Positions 32,441 through 39,752 of a stretch of 64,000 bases of DNA are shown piece by piece (position 1 is the stretch's first letter; each line of letters starts with the position of its first letter). This stretch comes from JBCBTD01 sp039818825. GTDB lineage: Bacteria; Pseudomonadota; Alphaproteobacteria; Geminicoccales; Geminicoccaceae. The DNA lies in contig JBCBTD010000009.1 of the NCBI GenBank assembly GCA_039818825.1, positions 1 to 64,000 of the forward strand, in the 5' to 3' direction. A program made the position numbers and the translations under genes. The notes under the pieces are model-generated. The model saw only the letters and a list, made by a program, of their open reading frames with translations, ran no database searches and was not told the origin of the DNA.

Positions 32441-34180
32441 TTGGACGACCATCACGCGATCCCTTATCTGCGCGAGCTGATCGTCTTCCTGGTCGCGGCG
32501 GGCATCGTCGTCCCGATCGTCCACACCCTACGCATCAGCCCGGTCCTCGGCTATCTCGTCGTCGGCGGTATCATCGGCCCGTTCGGCCTCGGCCTCCTGG
32601 CCGACGATCTGCCGTGGCTGGCCCACGTCGTCATCGCCGACGTCGAAGGCGTGTCGACCCTCGCAGAACTCGGCGTCATCTTCCTGCTGTTCGTCATCGG
32701 CCTGGAACTGTCGCTCAAGCGCCTGTGGACCATGCGTCGACTGGTCTTCGGCCTGGGCGGGCTGCAGGTACTCATCAGCGGTGCCGTCATCGCCCTGGTC
32801 GCGTGGGAGTTCGGGAATTCGCCCCAGGCATCGATCATCCTGGGCGCCTGCCTCGCCTTGTCGTCGACCGCCATCGTCATGCAACTGTTGATCGAACGAC
32901 GGCGGCTGGCGACACCGCTCGGGCGCTCGTCGTTCTCGATCTTGTTGTTCCAGGATCTGGCAGTGGTGCCGATCCTGTTCATGCTCGGCGTGTTCGGCGC
33001 CAAGATGCAGACTGGTGTCGGCATCGCTCTCACCTTGGCGCTGGCCAAAGCAGTCATGGTAATCGTCGGCATCTACCTGGTCGGCCGCGTCGTGCTTCGG
33101 CCGCTGTTTCAGATGGTCTCGCAGACCCGTAGCGCCGAGACCTTCATGGCGGCGATCCTGCTCGTCGTCATCGGCACCGCGTTGATCACTGACCTAGCGG
33201 GACTATCGATGGCGCTGGGCGCGTTCCTCGCCGGGCTGTTGCTGGCAGAAACGGAGTATCGGCATCAGGTCGAGGTCGACATCGAGCCGTTCAAGGGACT
33301 GCTGCTGGCGCTCTTCTTCATGTCGGTGGGGATGGGCATCGACTACCGGCTGGTCGGCCAGGAGGCGTTGTGGATCGCGCTGTCGGTGTTCGGGTTGTTC
33401 GCCGTCAAGTCGCTGATCACCGGTGGGCTCTGCCTCGCGTTCGGCTTGCCCCGCGACGTCTCGATCGAAACCGGCCTCTTGCTCGGCCAGGGTGGCGAGT
33501 TCGCCTTCGTGGTCGTAGGTCTGGCGATGAGCCTCGGCCTCGTGCCCAGCGACACGGGCCACTTCATGCTGATCGTCGCCGGCTTGAGTATGGTGGCCAC
33601 GCCGCTGGTGGCCTGGACCGGCCGCCGTTTGGCCGCGGCGGTCGAGAAGCGCGAGCCGAACGGCGGAGAGGTCGCGAGCGACGCGCCGGTCGAGGAACTT
33701 GCCGACCACGTCGTCATCGCCGGCTTCGGCCGGATCGGACGCCTGGTCGGCGAGATCCTCGACGCCGAGGGCATTCCCTACGTCGCCTTGGAGACCAAGC
33801 CGCGCGTCGTTGCCGAGTTTCGCGCGGCCGCCATCCCGATCTACTACGGCGATGCCGCGCGCATCGAGATGCTGCGACGGGTCCACGCGGACCGCGCGAC
33901 GGCGCTCGTCCTGACCATCGACGACGCCAACGCCAACGCACGCATCGTCCGCGTCGCCCGTGCCGAGTGGCCGGACCTGCCGATCCATGCCCGCGCCCAC
34001 GATTCGCAACATGCGGCGGAGCTGTTGGCGCTCGGCGCCACCGACGTCGTCCCGGAAACCGTCGAAGCGACGTTGCAAATGGGGGTGCGACTGCTCAGCG
34101 GGCTGGGCCTGCCGGTCGAGTTGGCGCAACGTCGGATCGACGACCGTCGACTGGCGATGATGGAAGTGCTGAAGAGCTGA
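32441..34180 (+). CDS. Kef-type monovalent cation:proton antiporter (CPA2, RCK domain)
   Basis: Membrane antiporter of 579 aa. About 12 hydrophobic helices (residues about 10-390) form the Na+/H+ exchanger fold, with LFVIGLELSLKRLW and DLAVVPILFM in the core and ALFFMSVGMGIDY near residue 290. A cytoplasmic TrkA-N/RCK domain starts at VVIAGFGRIGRLVGEIL (about residues 425-441) and senses NAD(H) or glutathione adducts in KefB/C relatives. The TTG at 32441 is chosen because AAAGGA lies 8 nt ahead; no good ATG exists. The exact cation and any glutathione control cannot be read from sequence. Confidence 0.9.
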   Translation: MDDHHAIPYLRELIVFLVAAGIVVPIVHTLRISPVLGYLVVGGIIGPFGLGLLADDLPWLAHVVIADVEGVSTLAELGVIFLLFVIGLELSLKRLWTMRRLVFGLGGLQVLISGAVIALVAWEFGNSPQASIILGACLALSSTAIVMQLLIERRRLATPLGRSSFSILLFQDLAVVPILFMLGVFGAKMQTGVGIALTLALAKAVMVIVGIYLVGRVVLRPLFQMVSQTRSAETFMAAILLVVIGTALITDLAGLSMALGAFLAGLLLAETEYRHQVEVDIEPFKGLLLALFFMSVGMGIDYRLVGQEALWIALSVFGLFAVKSLITGGLCLAFGLPRDVSIETGLLLGQGGEFAFVVVGLAMSLGLVPSDTGHFMLIVAGLSMVATPLVAWTGRRLAAAVEKREPNGGEVASDAPVEELADHVVIAGFGRIGRLVGEILDAEGIPYVALETKPRVVAEFRAAAIPIYYGDAARIEMLRRVHADRATALVLTIDDANANARIVRVARAEWPDLPIHARAHDSQHAAELLALGATDVVPETVEATLQMGVRLLSGLGLPVELAQRRIDDRRLAMMEVLKS

Positions 34181-34234
34181 CGATGTCGCTCGGTGCCCGC
34201 GTCGGCATGCGACAGCGCACCGGTTCGACAATGC

Positions 34235-34957
34235 ATGCTAGGGGACGTTCGAGAACATGTCGTCGCAACCGGCTACCGGGAACTCGGCTTGGACCTTCGT
34301 CGCCACACCGACGTCATCGCGGAGAACCTGCCGCTCGACGGGGCCATCATCGTCGACGTCGGCTGCGGTAGCGGCGGCTTGGCCCGATGGCTCGCCAGGC
34401 AATGCCGGCTGGTCGTCGGCGTCGACCCGCAGCCCGGTCCCCTGTCGGTCGCCCGGCGCAATAGCGACGGTCACGTCCGGGTCGTTGCCGCCACGGCTGA
34501 AGCGCTGCCCTTGGCGACAGGCAGTGTGGACGTGGCGATCGTCTTCAACAGCCTGCACCACTTCGCCAATCCAGCGACCGGACTCGAAGAGGCGGCCCGC
34601 GTCGTCAAACCGAAAGGCAACTTGCTGGTCGCGGAACCGTTGGCCGCGGGAGCGTACTTCGAGCTGATGCAGCCGATCGACGACGAAACCGCGATTCGCG
34701 CTCGCGCACTGGAAGCCGTGGATGCGACGGAGTTGTCGCTGGTCAAGCGCATCGACTACGCCTACGAGGTCGTCGTCGCTGACCTTGAGGCGGCGATCGA
34801 CGGCTGGTTGGCAGTCGATCCGACGCGTCGCACGACGATCGATGCGGCACGCGACGAACTCGCCGATCGCTTCGCCCGCGTCGGGCAGTCGCATGAGCGG
34901 GGTTGGCGCTTTCGCCAGCCGATGCGGATGTTCGTGTTGACGCCGAGCCGAGCCTGA
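34235..34957 (+). CDS. Class I SAM-dependent methyltransferase
   Basis: UbiE/COQ5-like methyltransferase of about 240 aa. Motif I IIVDVGCGSGGLARWLA is near residue 40, motif II VVGVDPQPGP follows, and motif post-II FNSLHHFANP is near 105. The start is ambiguous: ATG 34235 or GTG 34193 (254 aa), neither with a clear ribosome binding site. It follows the Kef gene on the same strand and precedes a HAD hydrolase. Substrate unknown. Confidence 0.8.
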   Translation: MLGDVREHVVATGYRELGLDLRRHTDVIAENLPLDGAIIVDVGCGSGGLARWLARQCRLVVGVDPQPGPLSVARRNSDGHVRVVAATAEALPLATGSVDVAIVFNSLHHFANPATGLEEAARVVKPKGNLLVAEPLAAGAYFELMQPIDDETAIRARALEAVDATELSLVKRIDYAYEVVVADLEAAIDGWLAVDPTRRTTIDAARDELADRFARVGQSHERGWRFRQPMRMFVLTPSRA

Positions 34958-34978
34958 CACCTACCGAGATCGCCTGTG

Positions 34979-35617
34979 ATGACCGAGCCGCCAGCGTCTC
35001 CGCCGATCGACGTCGTGTTGTTCGATCTCGGCGGCGTTCTGATCGACTGGAACCCACATCATCTCTATCGGAAACTGATCCCGGACGAGACGTTCCGGAA
35101 CTGGTTCCTGACCGAGATCTGCTCGCCGGCTTGGAACGCGGAGCAGGATGCCGGTCGGTCGTGGCAGGACGCAATCGCCGAGGCGACGGGTCGATATCCG
35201 GAGCACCGCAGTCTGATCGAGGCCTACGCTGAGCGCTGGCCTGAGATGTTGGGGGGCGAAATCGGCGGTTCGGTGCAAGTGCTGGAGGCGCTTGCCGCGC
35301 GTCGGATGCCGCTATATGCACTCACCAATTGGTCGGCGGAGACCTTTCACCACGCTCAGGCGCGGTTCGCGTTTCTCGAACACTTCGCCGACATCCTGGT
35401 CTCGGGCGAAGTCGGGTTGAAGAAACCGGACCCGGCGATATATCGTTTGATGGCTGAACGAATTGGCGCCCCGCCCGAGACGGTGCTGTTCATCGACGAC
35501 TCGGCGGCCAACGTAGCCGCCGCGTCGGCTCTTGGCTTTCAGGTCCTGCAGTTCCACGACGGGAGCCAACTGGCCAACGACCCGAGGCTGCAGCCGCTCA
35601 TGGCCGTCGACCCTTGA
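34979..35617 (+). CDS. HAD superfamily hydrolase (HAD-IA, haloacid dehalogenase-like)
   Basis: 212-aa phosphatase-like protein. Motif I FDLGGVLIDWNP has the nucleophile Asp near residue 15. The cap region includes WFLTEICSPAWN, motif II is ALTNWS near residue 115, and motifs III/IV read GLKKPDPAIY and FIDDSAANV. The FDLGGVLIDW pattern and total length match YihX-like sugar phosphatases. ATG 34979 sits in a GTGATG start. Substrate unknown. It lies between the methyltransferase and the PtsN-like gene. Confidence 0.88.
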   Translation: MTEPPASPPIDVVLFDLGGVLIDWNPHHLYRKLIPDETFRNWFLTEICSPAWNAEQDAGRSWQDAIAEATGRYPEHRSLIEAYAERWPEMLGGEIGGSVQVLEALAARRMPLYALTNWSAETFHHAQARFAFLEHFADILVSGEVGLKKPDPAIYRLMAERIGAPPETVLFIDDSAANVAAASALGFQVLQFHDGSQLANDPRLQPLMAVDP

Positions 35618-35669
35618 CGTCCTCGCGCGTCCGCGCCCTCTTTCTCTCGATCGCCAATGCGAGAATCGC

Positions 35670-36185
35670 ATGCCCACTCTCGTCGACGTCCTCGCACCTG
35701 AGGCCGTAGCGCTCCACGTTCACGTGGCAAGCAAACGTCAACTGCTGCACGACTTGGCGGACGCTGCGTCTGATCTGGTCGGTGCCGAACCACGGGCGGT
35801 GTTGAACGCGCTTCACGAACGGGAACGGCTGGGTTCGACCGGCGTCGGCCAGGGAGTGGCCTTGCCTCACGCCCGCGTCGGTGGTGTCGAGAAGCTCGCC
35901 GGTCTGTTCTGGCAACTCGATGAGGCCGTACCGTTCGATGCGATCGACGACGTGCCGGTCGACCTCGTGTTCGTCCTGATCGTCCCCGAGCATGGTGACG
36001 TAGACCACCTCAAGGCGCTGGCCAGAATCGCGCGCCGCCTGCGCGACCCTGACATCCGCGCGCGGCTGCGGACCGCTGGCGACCGCGCGGAGGCGTGGCA
36101 CCTCTTGACCGATACCGCTGCCCCGGCGCGCAGCGGCGAGGGCCCCCACCAAGGCGCCACTGGTCACGCCGCTGGCGCCGCCTGA
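35670..36185 (+). CDS. ptsN: PtsN-like PTS EIIA (nitrogen/fructose type)
   Basis: EIIA-Ntr/fructose-type phosphocarrier domain, 171 aa. The phosphorylatable His67 lies in GVGQGVALPHARV and the domain ends near residue 148 in a short disordered tail. Located directly upstream of rapZ in a position where many alphaproteobacteria have hprK. The family receives phosphate from NPr/HPr and regulates proteins rather than transporting sugar when no EIIB/C is present, as here. Start ATG 35670 lacks a strong ribosome binding site. It could be a paralogue of the rpoN-linked PtsN. Confidence 0.87.
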   Translation: MPTLVDVLAPEAVALHVHVASKRQLLHDLADAASDLVGAEPRAVLNALHERERLGSTGVGQGVALPHARVGGVEKLAGLFWQLDEAVPFDAIDDVPVDLVFVLIVPEHGDVDHLKALARIARRLRDPDIRARLRTAGDRAEAWHLLTDTAAPARSGEGPHQGATGHAAGAA

Positions 36186-36214
36186 CAACCCAGCCGTAAG
36201 GCTGGAACCGATCC

Positions 36215-37096
36215 ATGCTCCAAATCGTCATCGTCACCGGGTTGGCCGGTGCAGGTCGTAGCACGGCGCTCGGCGCGCTGGAGGATGCCGGCTACGAAGC
36301 GGTCGACAATCTCCCGCTCGCCCTGATCCCGAGCATCATCGAGGCGCGACGCGACGCACCCGAACAGATCGCCATCGGCATCGACAGCCGCTCGCGGCGG
36401 TTCCACCCCGACACCGTCGAAGCGTTGATCATCGACCTGCGCGAACGCGCAGACGTCGCGTTGCAGGTCGTGTTCCTCGATTGCGACGAGGAGGTCATCG
36501 CCCAAAGATTCACCGAAACCCGCCGCCGCCATCCGATCCACGATCGACCCGTCGTCGACGCCATCCGTCGCGAGCGGGAGGTCATGAAGGGGCTGCGCGA
36601 GATCGCCGATCTGCGCATCGACACGACGCGCTTCTCCGTCCACGAACTCCGGCGGCAGATGCTCAAGCGCTTCGGTAACGTGCGCGGCCACGACCTCCGG
36701 ATCGAGCTCGTGTCGTTCTCCTACCGGGTGGGGCTGCCGCGCGAGGCCGATCTGGTGTTCGACGTCCGCTTCCTGCGCAACCCGCATTGGCAGCCGACCT
36801 TACGCGCTCTGACTGGGCTCGACCCGACGGTGCAGGCGTTCGTCGGCGACGACCCGCGAACCGACCCGTTCCTCGATCGGCTGGATGCGTTGTTCGCGCT
36901 GCTGCTCCAAGGCTACGCCGAAGAGGGCAAGAGCTACCTCACCATCGCCTTCGGCTGCACCGGAGGCAAACACCGTTCCGTCTTCATTGCCGAGACGGTT
37001 GCCGCCAGACTGCAGAACGGCGGGTGGCCGATCGTCGTCCGTCATCGCGAGCAGGGCCTGCTGCGCGACGTCAACGTTTCGGGAGAACGTCCATGA
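36215..37096 (+). CDS. rapZ: RapZ, P-loop RNase adaptor / nucleotide-binding protein
   Basis: 293-aa protein. The N-terminal P-loop reads GLAGAGRSTA (residues 9-18, a variant of the usual GLSGAGKS). The C-terminal domain carries the conserved FGCTGGKHRSVF signature near residue 247. In enteric bacteria RapZ controls glmS mRNA decay; in alphaproteobacteria its role is less clear, but it lies in the same PTS neighbourhood. Its stop overlaps the next EIIA gene as ATGA. Confidence 0.94.
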   Translation: MLQIVIVTGLAGAGRSTALGALEDAGYEAVDNLPLALIPSIIEARRDAPEQIAIGIDSRSRRFHPDTVEALIIDLRERADVALQVVFLDCDEEVIAQRFTETRRRHPIHDRPVVDAIRREREVMKGLREIADLRIDTTRFSVHELRRQMLKRFGNVRGHDLRIELVSFSYRVGLPREADLVFDVRFLRNPHWQPTLRALTGLDPTVQAFVGDDPRTDPFLDRLDALFALLLQGYAEEGKSYLTIAFGCTGGKHRSVFIAETVAARLQNGGWPIVVRHREQGLLRDVNVSGERP

Positions 37097-37503
37097 TCGG
37101 TCTCGTCTTGGTCACCCATGGGCAGCTCGCTCTCGAGTTCCTGGCGGCGATGGAGCACGTGGTCGGCCCGCAGGACCAGGTCCGCGCCGTCTGCATCGGC
37201 CCGGACGACGACATGGAGCAGCGGCGCGAGGACATCCTTTCGGCCGCACGTGACGTCGACCAGGGCAGCGGCGTCGTGCTCCTGACGGACATGTTCGGCG
37301 GTACACCCTCGAACCTGGCGATCTCGGCGATGCAGCGGGGCCGGATCGAAGTCATTGCCGGCATGAACCTGCCGATGCTGATCAAGCTCGCCGAGGTGCG
37401 ACGAAACGGCACCGTCGACGACGCCGTCAAGCTGGCGCAAGAAGCGGGCCGAAAGTACATCGCCGTAGCCAGTGCCTTGCTCGACGTCGGTCGTGGTGGA
37501 TGA
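37093..37503 (+). CDS. Mannose-type PTS EIIA domain protein
   Basis: 136-aa EIIA-Man fold protein with phosphorylatable His9 in LVLVTHGQLA and the conserved LLTDMFGGTPSNLA near residue 70. There are no EIIB/C/D genes nearby, so it is a regulatory EIIA as in other alphaproteobacteria (ManX/PtsM next to HPr). ATG 37093 has GGGAG 7 nt upstream and overlaps the rapZ stop. The stop overlaps the HPr start as ATGA. Confidence 0.93.
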   Translation: MIGLVLVTHGQLALEFLAAMEHVVGPQDQVRAVCIGPDDDMEQRREDILSAARDVDQGSGVVLLTDMFGGTPSNLAISAMQRGRIEVIAGMNLPMLIKLAEVRRNGTVDDAVKLAQEAGRKYIAVASALLDVGRGG

Positions 37504-37772
37504 AGTGCAGTCGTTCGGTGAAGATTCGTAACCGGCGCGGGTTGCATGCCCGCGCCGCTGCCTTGTTTGCGAAGACCGCCCAGGGATACGATGCCGCGGT
37601 TGCCGTTGCTCGCCAAGACTTGGTCGTCGACGGCACGTCGATCATGGATCTCATGATGCTTGCCGCCGGCCCGGGCGCCGATCTCCGGATCGAAACCGAT
37701 GGGCGGGACGCCGAGGACGCGGCGAACGCGCTGGCAGCGTTGGTGGGCGCGGGCTTCAACGAACCTGGGTGA
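37500..37772 (+). CDS. ptsH: HPr, PTS phosphocarrier protein
   Basis: 90-aa HPr. Active-site His16 is in RRGLHARAAALFA and the regulatory serine site is preserved as Ser47 in GTSIMDLMMLA, the sequence that HPr kinase phosphorylates. It is the last gene of the overlapping block rapZ-EIIA-HPr. No HprK is encoded in the block. The end of the gene contributes one arm of a predicted stem-loop spanning into the ahcY leader. Confidence 0.95.
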   Translation: MKCSRSVKIRNRRGLHARAAALFAKTAQGYDAAVAVARQDLVVDGTSIMDLMMLAAGPGADLRIETDGRDAEDAANALAALVGAGFNEPG

Positions 37773-37797
37773 GGCTGCGCTGCGGGCCGGGTTGAAG
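37754..37797 (+). promoter_or_regulatory. Nested stem-loop between ptsH and ahcY
   Basis: CTTCAAC (37754-37760) pairs with GTTGAAG (37791-37797). Inside it CC/GG (37764-65 with 37789-90) and GGC/GCC (37773-75 with 37786-88) can pair. It spans the ptsH stop and lies 82 nt upstream of ahcY. No U-run follows, so it is not an intrinsic terminator; it may be an mRNA processing or leader element. Confidence 0.35.
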
Positions 37798-37878
37798 GTC
37801 GAGGAGGCGTGGTGTTTAACCGCGCGGGCCGATGCGTTGCAACACATGCCTCGCTCGCCCAATCGCTGAGGAACGGGA

Positions 37879-39174
37879 ATGCCGGATCATCAAGACTACC
37901 GGGTCAAGGACATCGAGCTCGCGGGCTGGGGTCACCGCGAGATCGCGCTCGCCGAGCGCGAGATGCCGGGCCTCATGGCGTTGCGCGAGGAGTACGGCCG
38001 GAGCCAACCGCTCGCCGGTGCGCGGATCGCCGGCTGTTTGCACATGACCATCGAAACGGCGGTACTGATCAAGACGCTCGTCCATCTCGGCGCGACGATC
38101 CGCTGGTCGTCGTGCAACATCTTCTCGACCCAGGATCAGGCGGCCGCCGCCGTTGCCGACTTGGGCGTTCCGGTGTTCGCCTGGAAAGGCGAGACGGAAG
38201 AAGAGTACGACTGGTGCATCCGCCAGACGATCGACGGCCATCCCGACTGGCGGCCGAACATGATCCTCGACGACGGCGGTGACCTGACGCTCTTGATGCA
38301 CGAAGAGTACCCGGAGCTGATGAAGGGCGTGCAGGGCATCTCGGAGGAGACGACCACCGGCGTCTTGCGGCTCTACGAAATGCAGAAGGCCGGCAAGCTG
38401 ATGTGCCCGGCGATCAACGTCAACGACAGCGTCACCAAATCGAAGTTCGACAATCTTTATGGTTGCCGGGAGAGCCTGGTCGACGGGATCAAGCGTGCGA
38501 CTAGTGTCATGCTCGCCGGCAAAGTGGCCGTCGTGGCTGGGTTCGGCGACGTCGGCAAGGGCTCGGCCGAGAGCTTGCGCTCGCAAGGTGCGCGGGTTCT
38601 GGTCACCGAGATCGACCCGATCTGTGCGCTGCAAGCGGCGATGCAGGGCTACGACGTGGTGACGATGGAAGACGCCGCTCCGGTCGCCGACATCTTCGTC
38701 ACCGCGACGGGCAACAGGGACATCCTCACGCTCGACCACATGCGCGAGATGAAGGACGGCGCCATCGTCTGCAACATCGGCCACTTCGACAACGAGATCC
38801 GCGTCGCCGATCTGCAGAACTACAAGTGGACCGAGGTCAAGCCACAGGTCGACGAGGTCGAGTTCCCCGACGGCAAGAAGATCATCGTCCTTGCCAAGGG
38901 TCGGCTGGTGAACCTCGGCTGCGCCACCGGCCACCCGAGCTTCGTGATGAGTGCGAGCTTCACGAACCAGGTGCTGGCGCAGATCGAACTGTGGACGCAC
39001 CCGGAGCGCTACGCCCGTGAGGTCTACGTGCTGCCGAAGAGCCTTGACGAGAAGGTGGCGCGCCTGCACCTCGGCAAGCTGGGCGTCAAGCTCACGGAGT
39101 TGAGCGCCGAGCAGGCGTCGTACATCGGCGTCGAGCAGCAGGGCCCGTTCAAAGCGGATGCCTACCGCTACTGA
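37879..39174 (+). CDS. ahcY: S-adenosylhomocysteine hydrolase
   Basis: NAD-dependent enzyme splitting S-adenosylhomocysteine to adenosine and homocysteine, recycling product of methyltransferases such as CrtF. It is 431 aa. Substrate-site residues are in GCLHMTIETAVLI (near 53) and SSCNIFSTQDQAAAA; the NAD fold is VAVVAGFGDVGKG (near 217); and it ends in the conserved KADAYRY. Following PTS genes is a common alphaproteobacterial order. Its last 17 nt overlap tsaE. Confidence 0.97.
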   Translation: MPDHQDYRVKDIELAGWGHREIALAEREMPGLMALREEYGRSQPLAGARIAGCLHMTIETAVLIKTLVHLGATIRWSSCNIFSTQDQAAAAVADLGVPVFAWKGETEEEYDWCIRQTIDGHPDWRPNMILDDGGDLTLLMHEEYPELMKGVQGISEETTTGVLRLYEMQKAGKLMCPAINVNDSVTKSKFDNLYGCRESLVDGIKRATSVMLAGKVAVVAGFGDVGKGSAESLRSQGARVLVTEIDPICALQAAMQGYDVVTMEDAAPVADIFVTATGNRDILTLDHMREMKDGAIVCNIGHFDNEIRVADLQNYKWTEVKPQVDEVEFPDGKKIIVLAKGRLVNLGCATGHPSFVMSASFTNQVLAQIELWTHPERYAREVYVLPKSLDEKVARLHLGKLGVKLTELSAEQASYIGVEQQGPFKADAYRY

Positions 39175-39634
39175 GACGCTGGAACTCGCCGACCAGGCGG
39201 CAACGAAGGCGTTCGCCGGCCGCCTGGCTCGCCTCCTCACACGCGGCGACGTCGTGACGCTCTCCGGCGATCTGGGAGCGGGCAAATCGACCTTGGCACG
39301 CGCCGCGATCCAGGCGCTTGCCGGTGCCCCGATCGAAGTGCCTAGTCCGACGTTCACATTGGTGCAGATCTACGACCTGTCGACGCTCACGGTCTGGCAC
39401 GCCGATCTCTATCGCCTGAACCACCCGAGCGAAGTCGACGAACTCGATCTGGATGCGGCCATGGTCGACGGCGCGCTGCTGGTCGAGTGGCCGGATCGGC
39501 TGCCGCATGGCGCGTTTCCGGACCGCCTGGCATTGCACTTCGATATCGTCGACGCGACCCGTCGATGCCTGTATCTCACACTCGGTTTCCGCTGGCTGGA
39601 TCGCCGAAACAGCCTCCTCGACGGCGGAAACTGA
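39158..39634 (+). CDS. tsaE: TsaE, tRNA threonylcarbamoyladenosine biosynthesis ATPase
   Basis: 158-aa P-loop ATPase of the TsaBDE complex needed for t6A37 in tRNA. Walker A GDLGAGKST (about residues 37-45), then PSPTFTLVQIY and the conserved HADLYRL near residue 86. The start ATG lies inside the last codons of ahcY with an overlap of 17 nt. In many alphaproteobacteria tsaE is near ahcY, sometimes with other genes between. Confidence 0.94.
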   Translation: MPTATETLELADQAATKAFAGRLARLLTRGDVVTLSGDLGAGKSTLARAAIQALAGAPIEVPSPTFTLVQIYDLSTLTVWHADLYRLNHPSEVDELDLDAAMVDGALLVEWPDRLPHGAFPDRLALHFDIVDATRRCLYLTLGFRWLDRRNSLLDGGN

Positions 39635-39752
39635 CCGCTAGCCTGACGCCCGCGCGCCGGTGCGCCGTCGGCATGAGTTCAACCCTTCGACCCAATGACG
39701 AATGCTGCCAGTTGGTTTAGCGTCCGCTGGCGCGCTTGGAGGAGAGGCAAAA

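Noticed and set aside
37773..37878. Possible SAH riboswitch upstream of ahcY (GAGG followed by TGCGCTGC).
   Set aside because: Only a short stretch resembles the riboswitch core; the conserved P1 and pseudoknot elements in the right order are not visible by eye.
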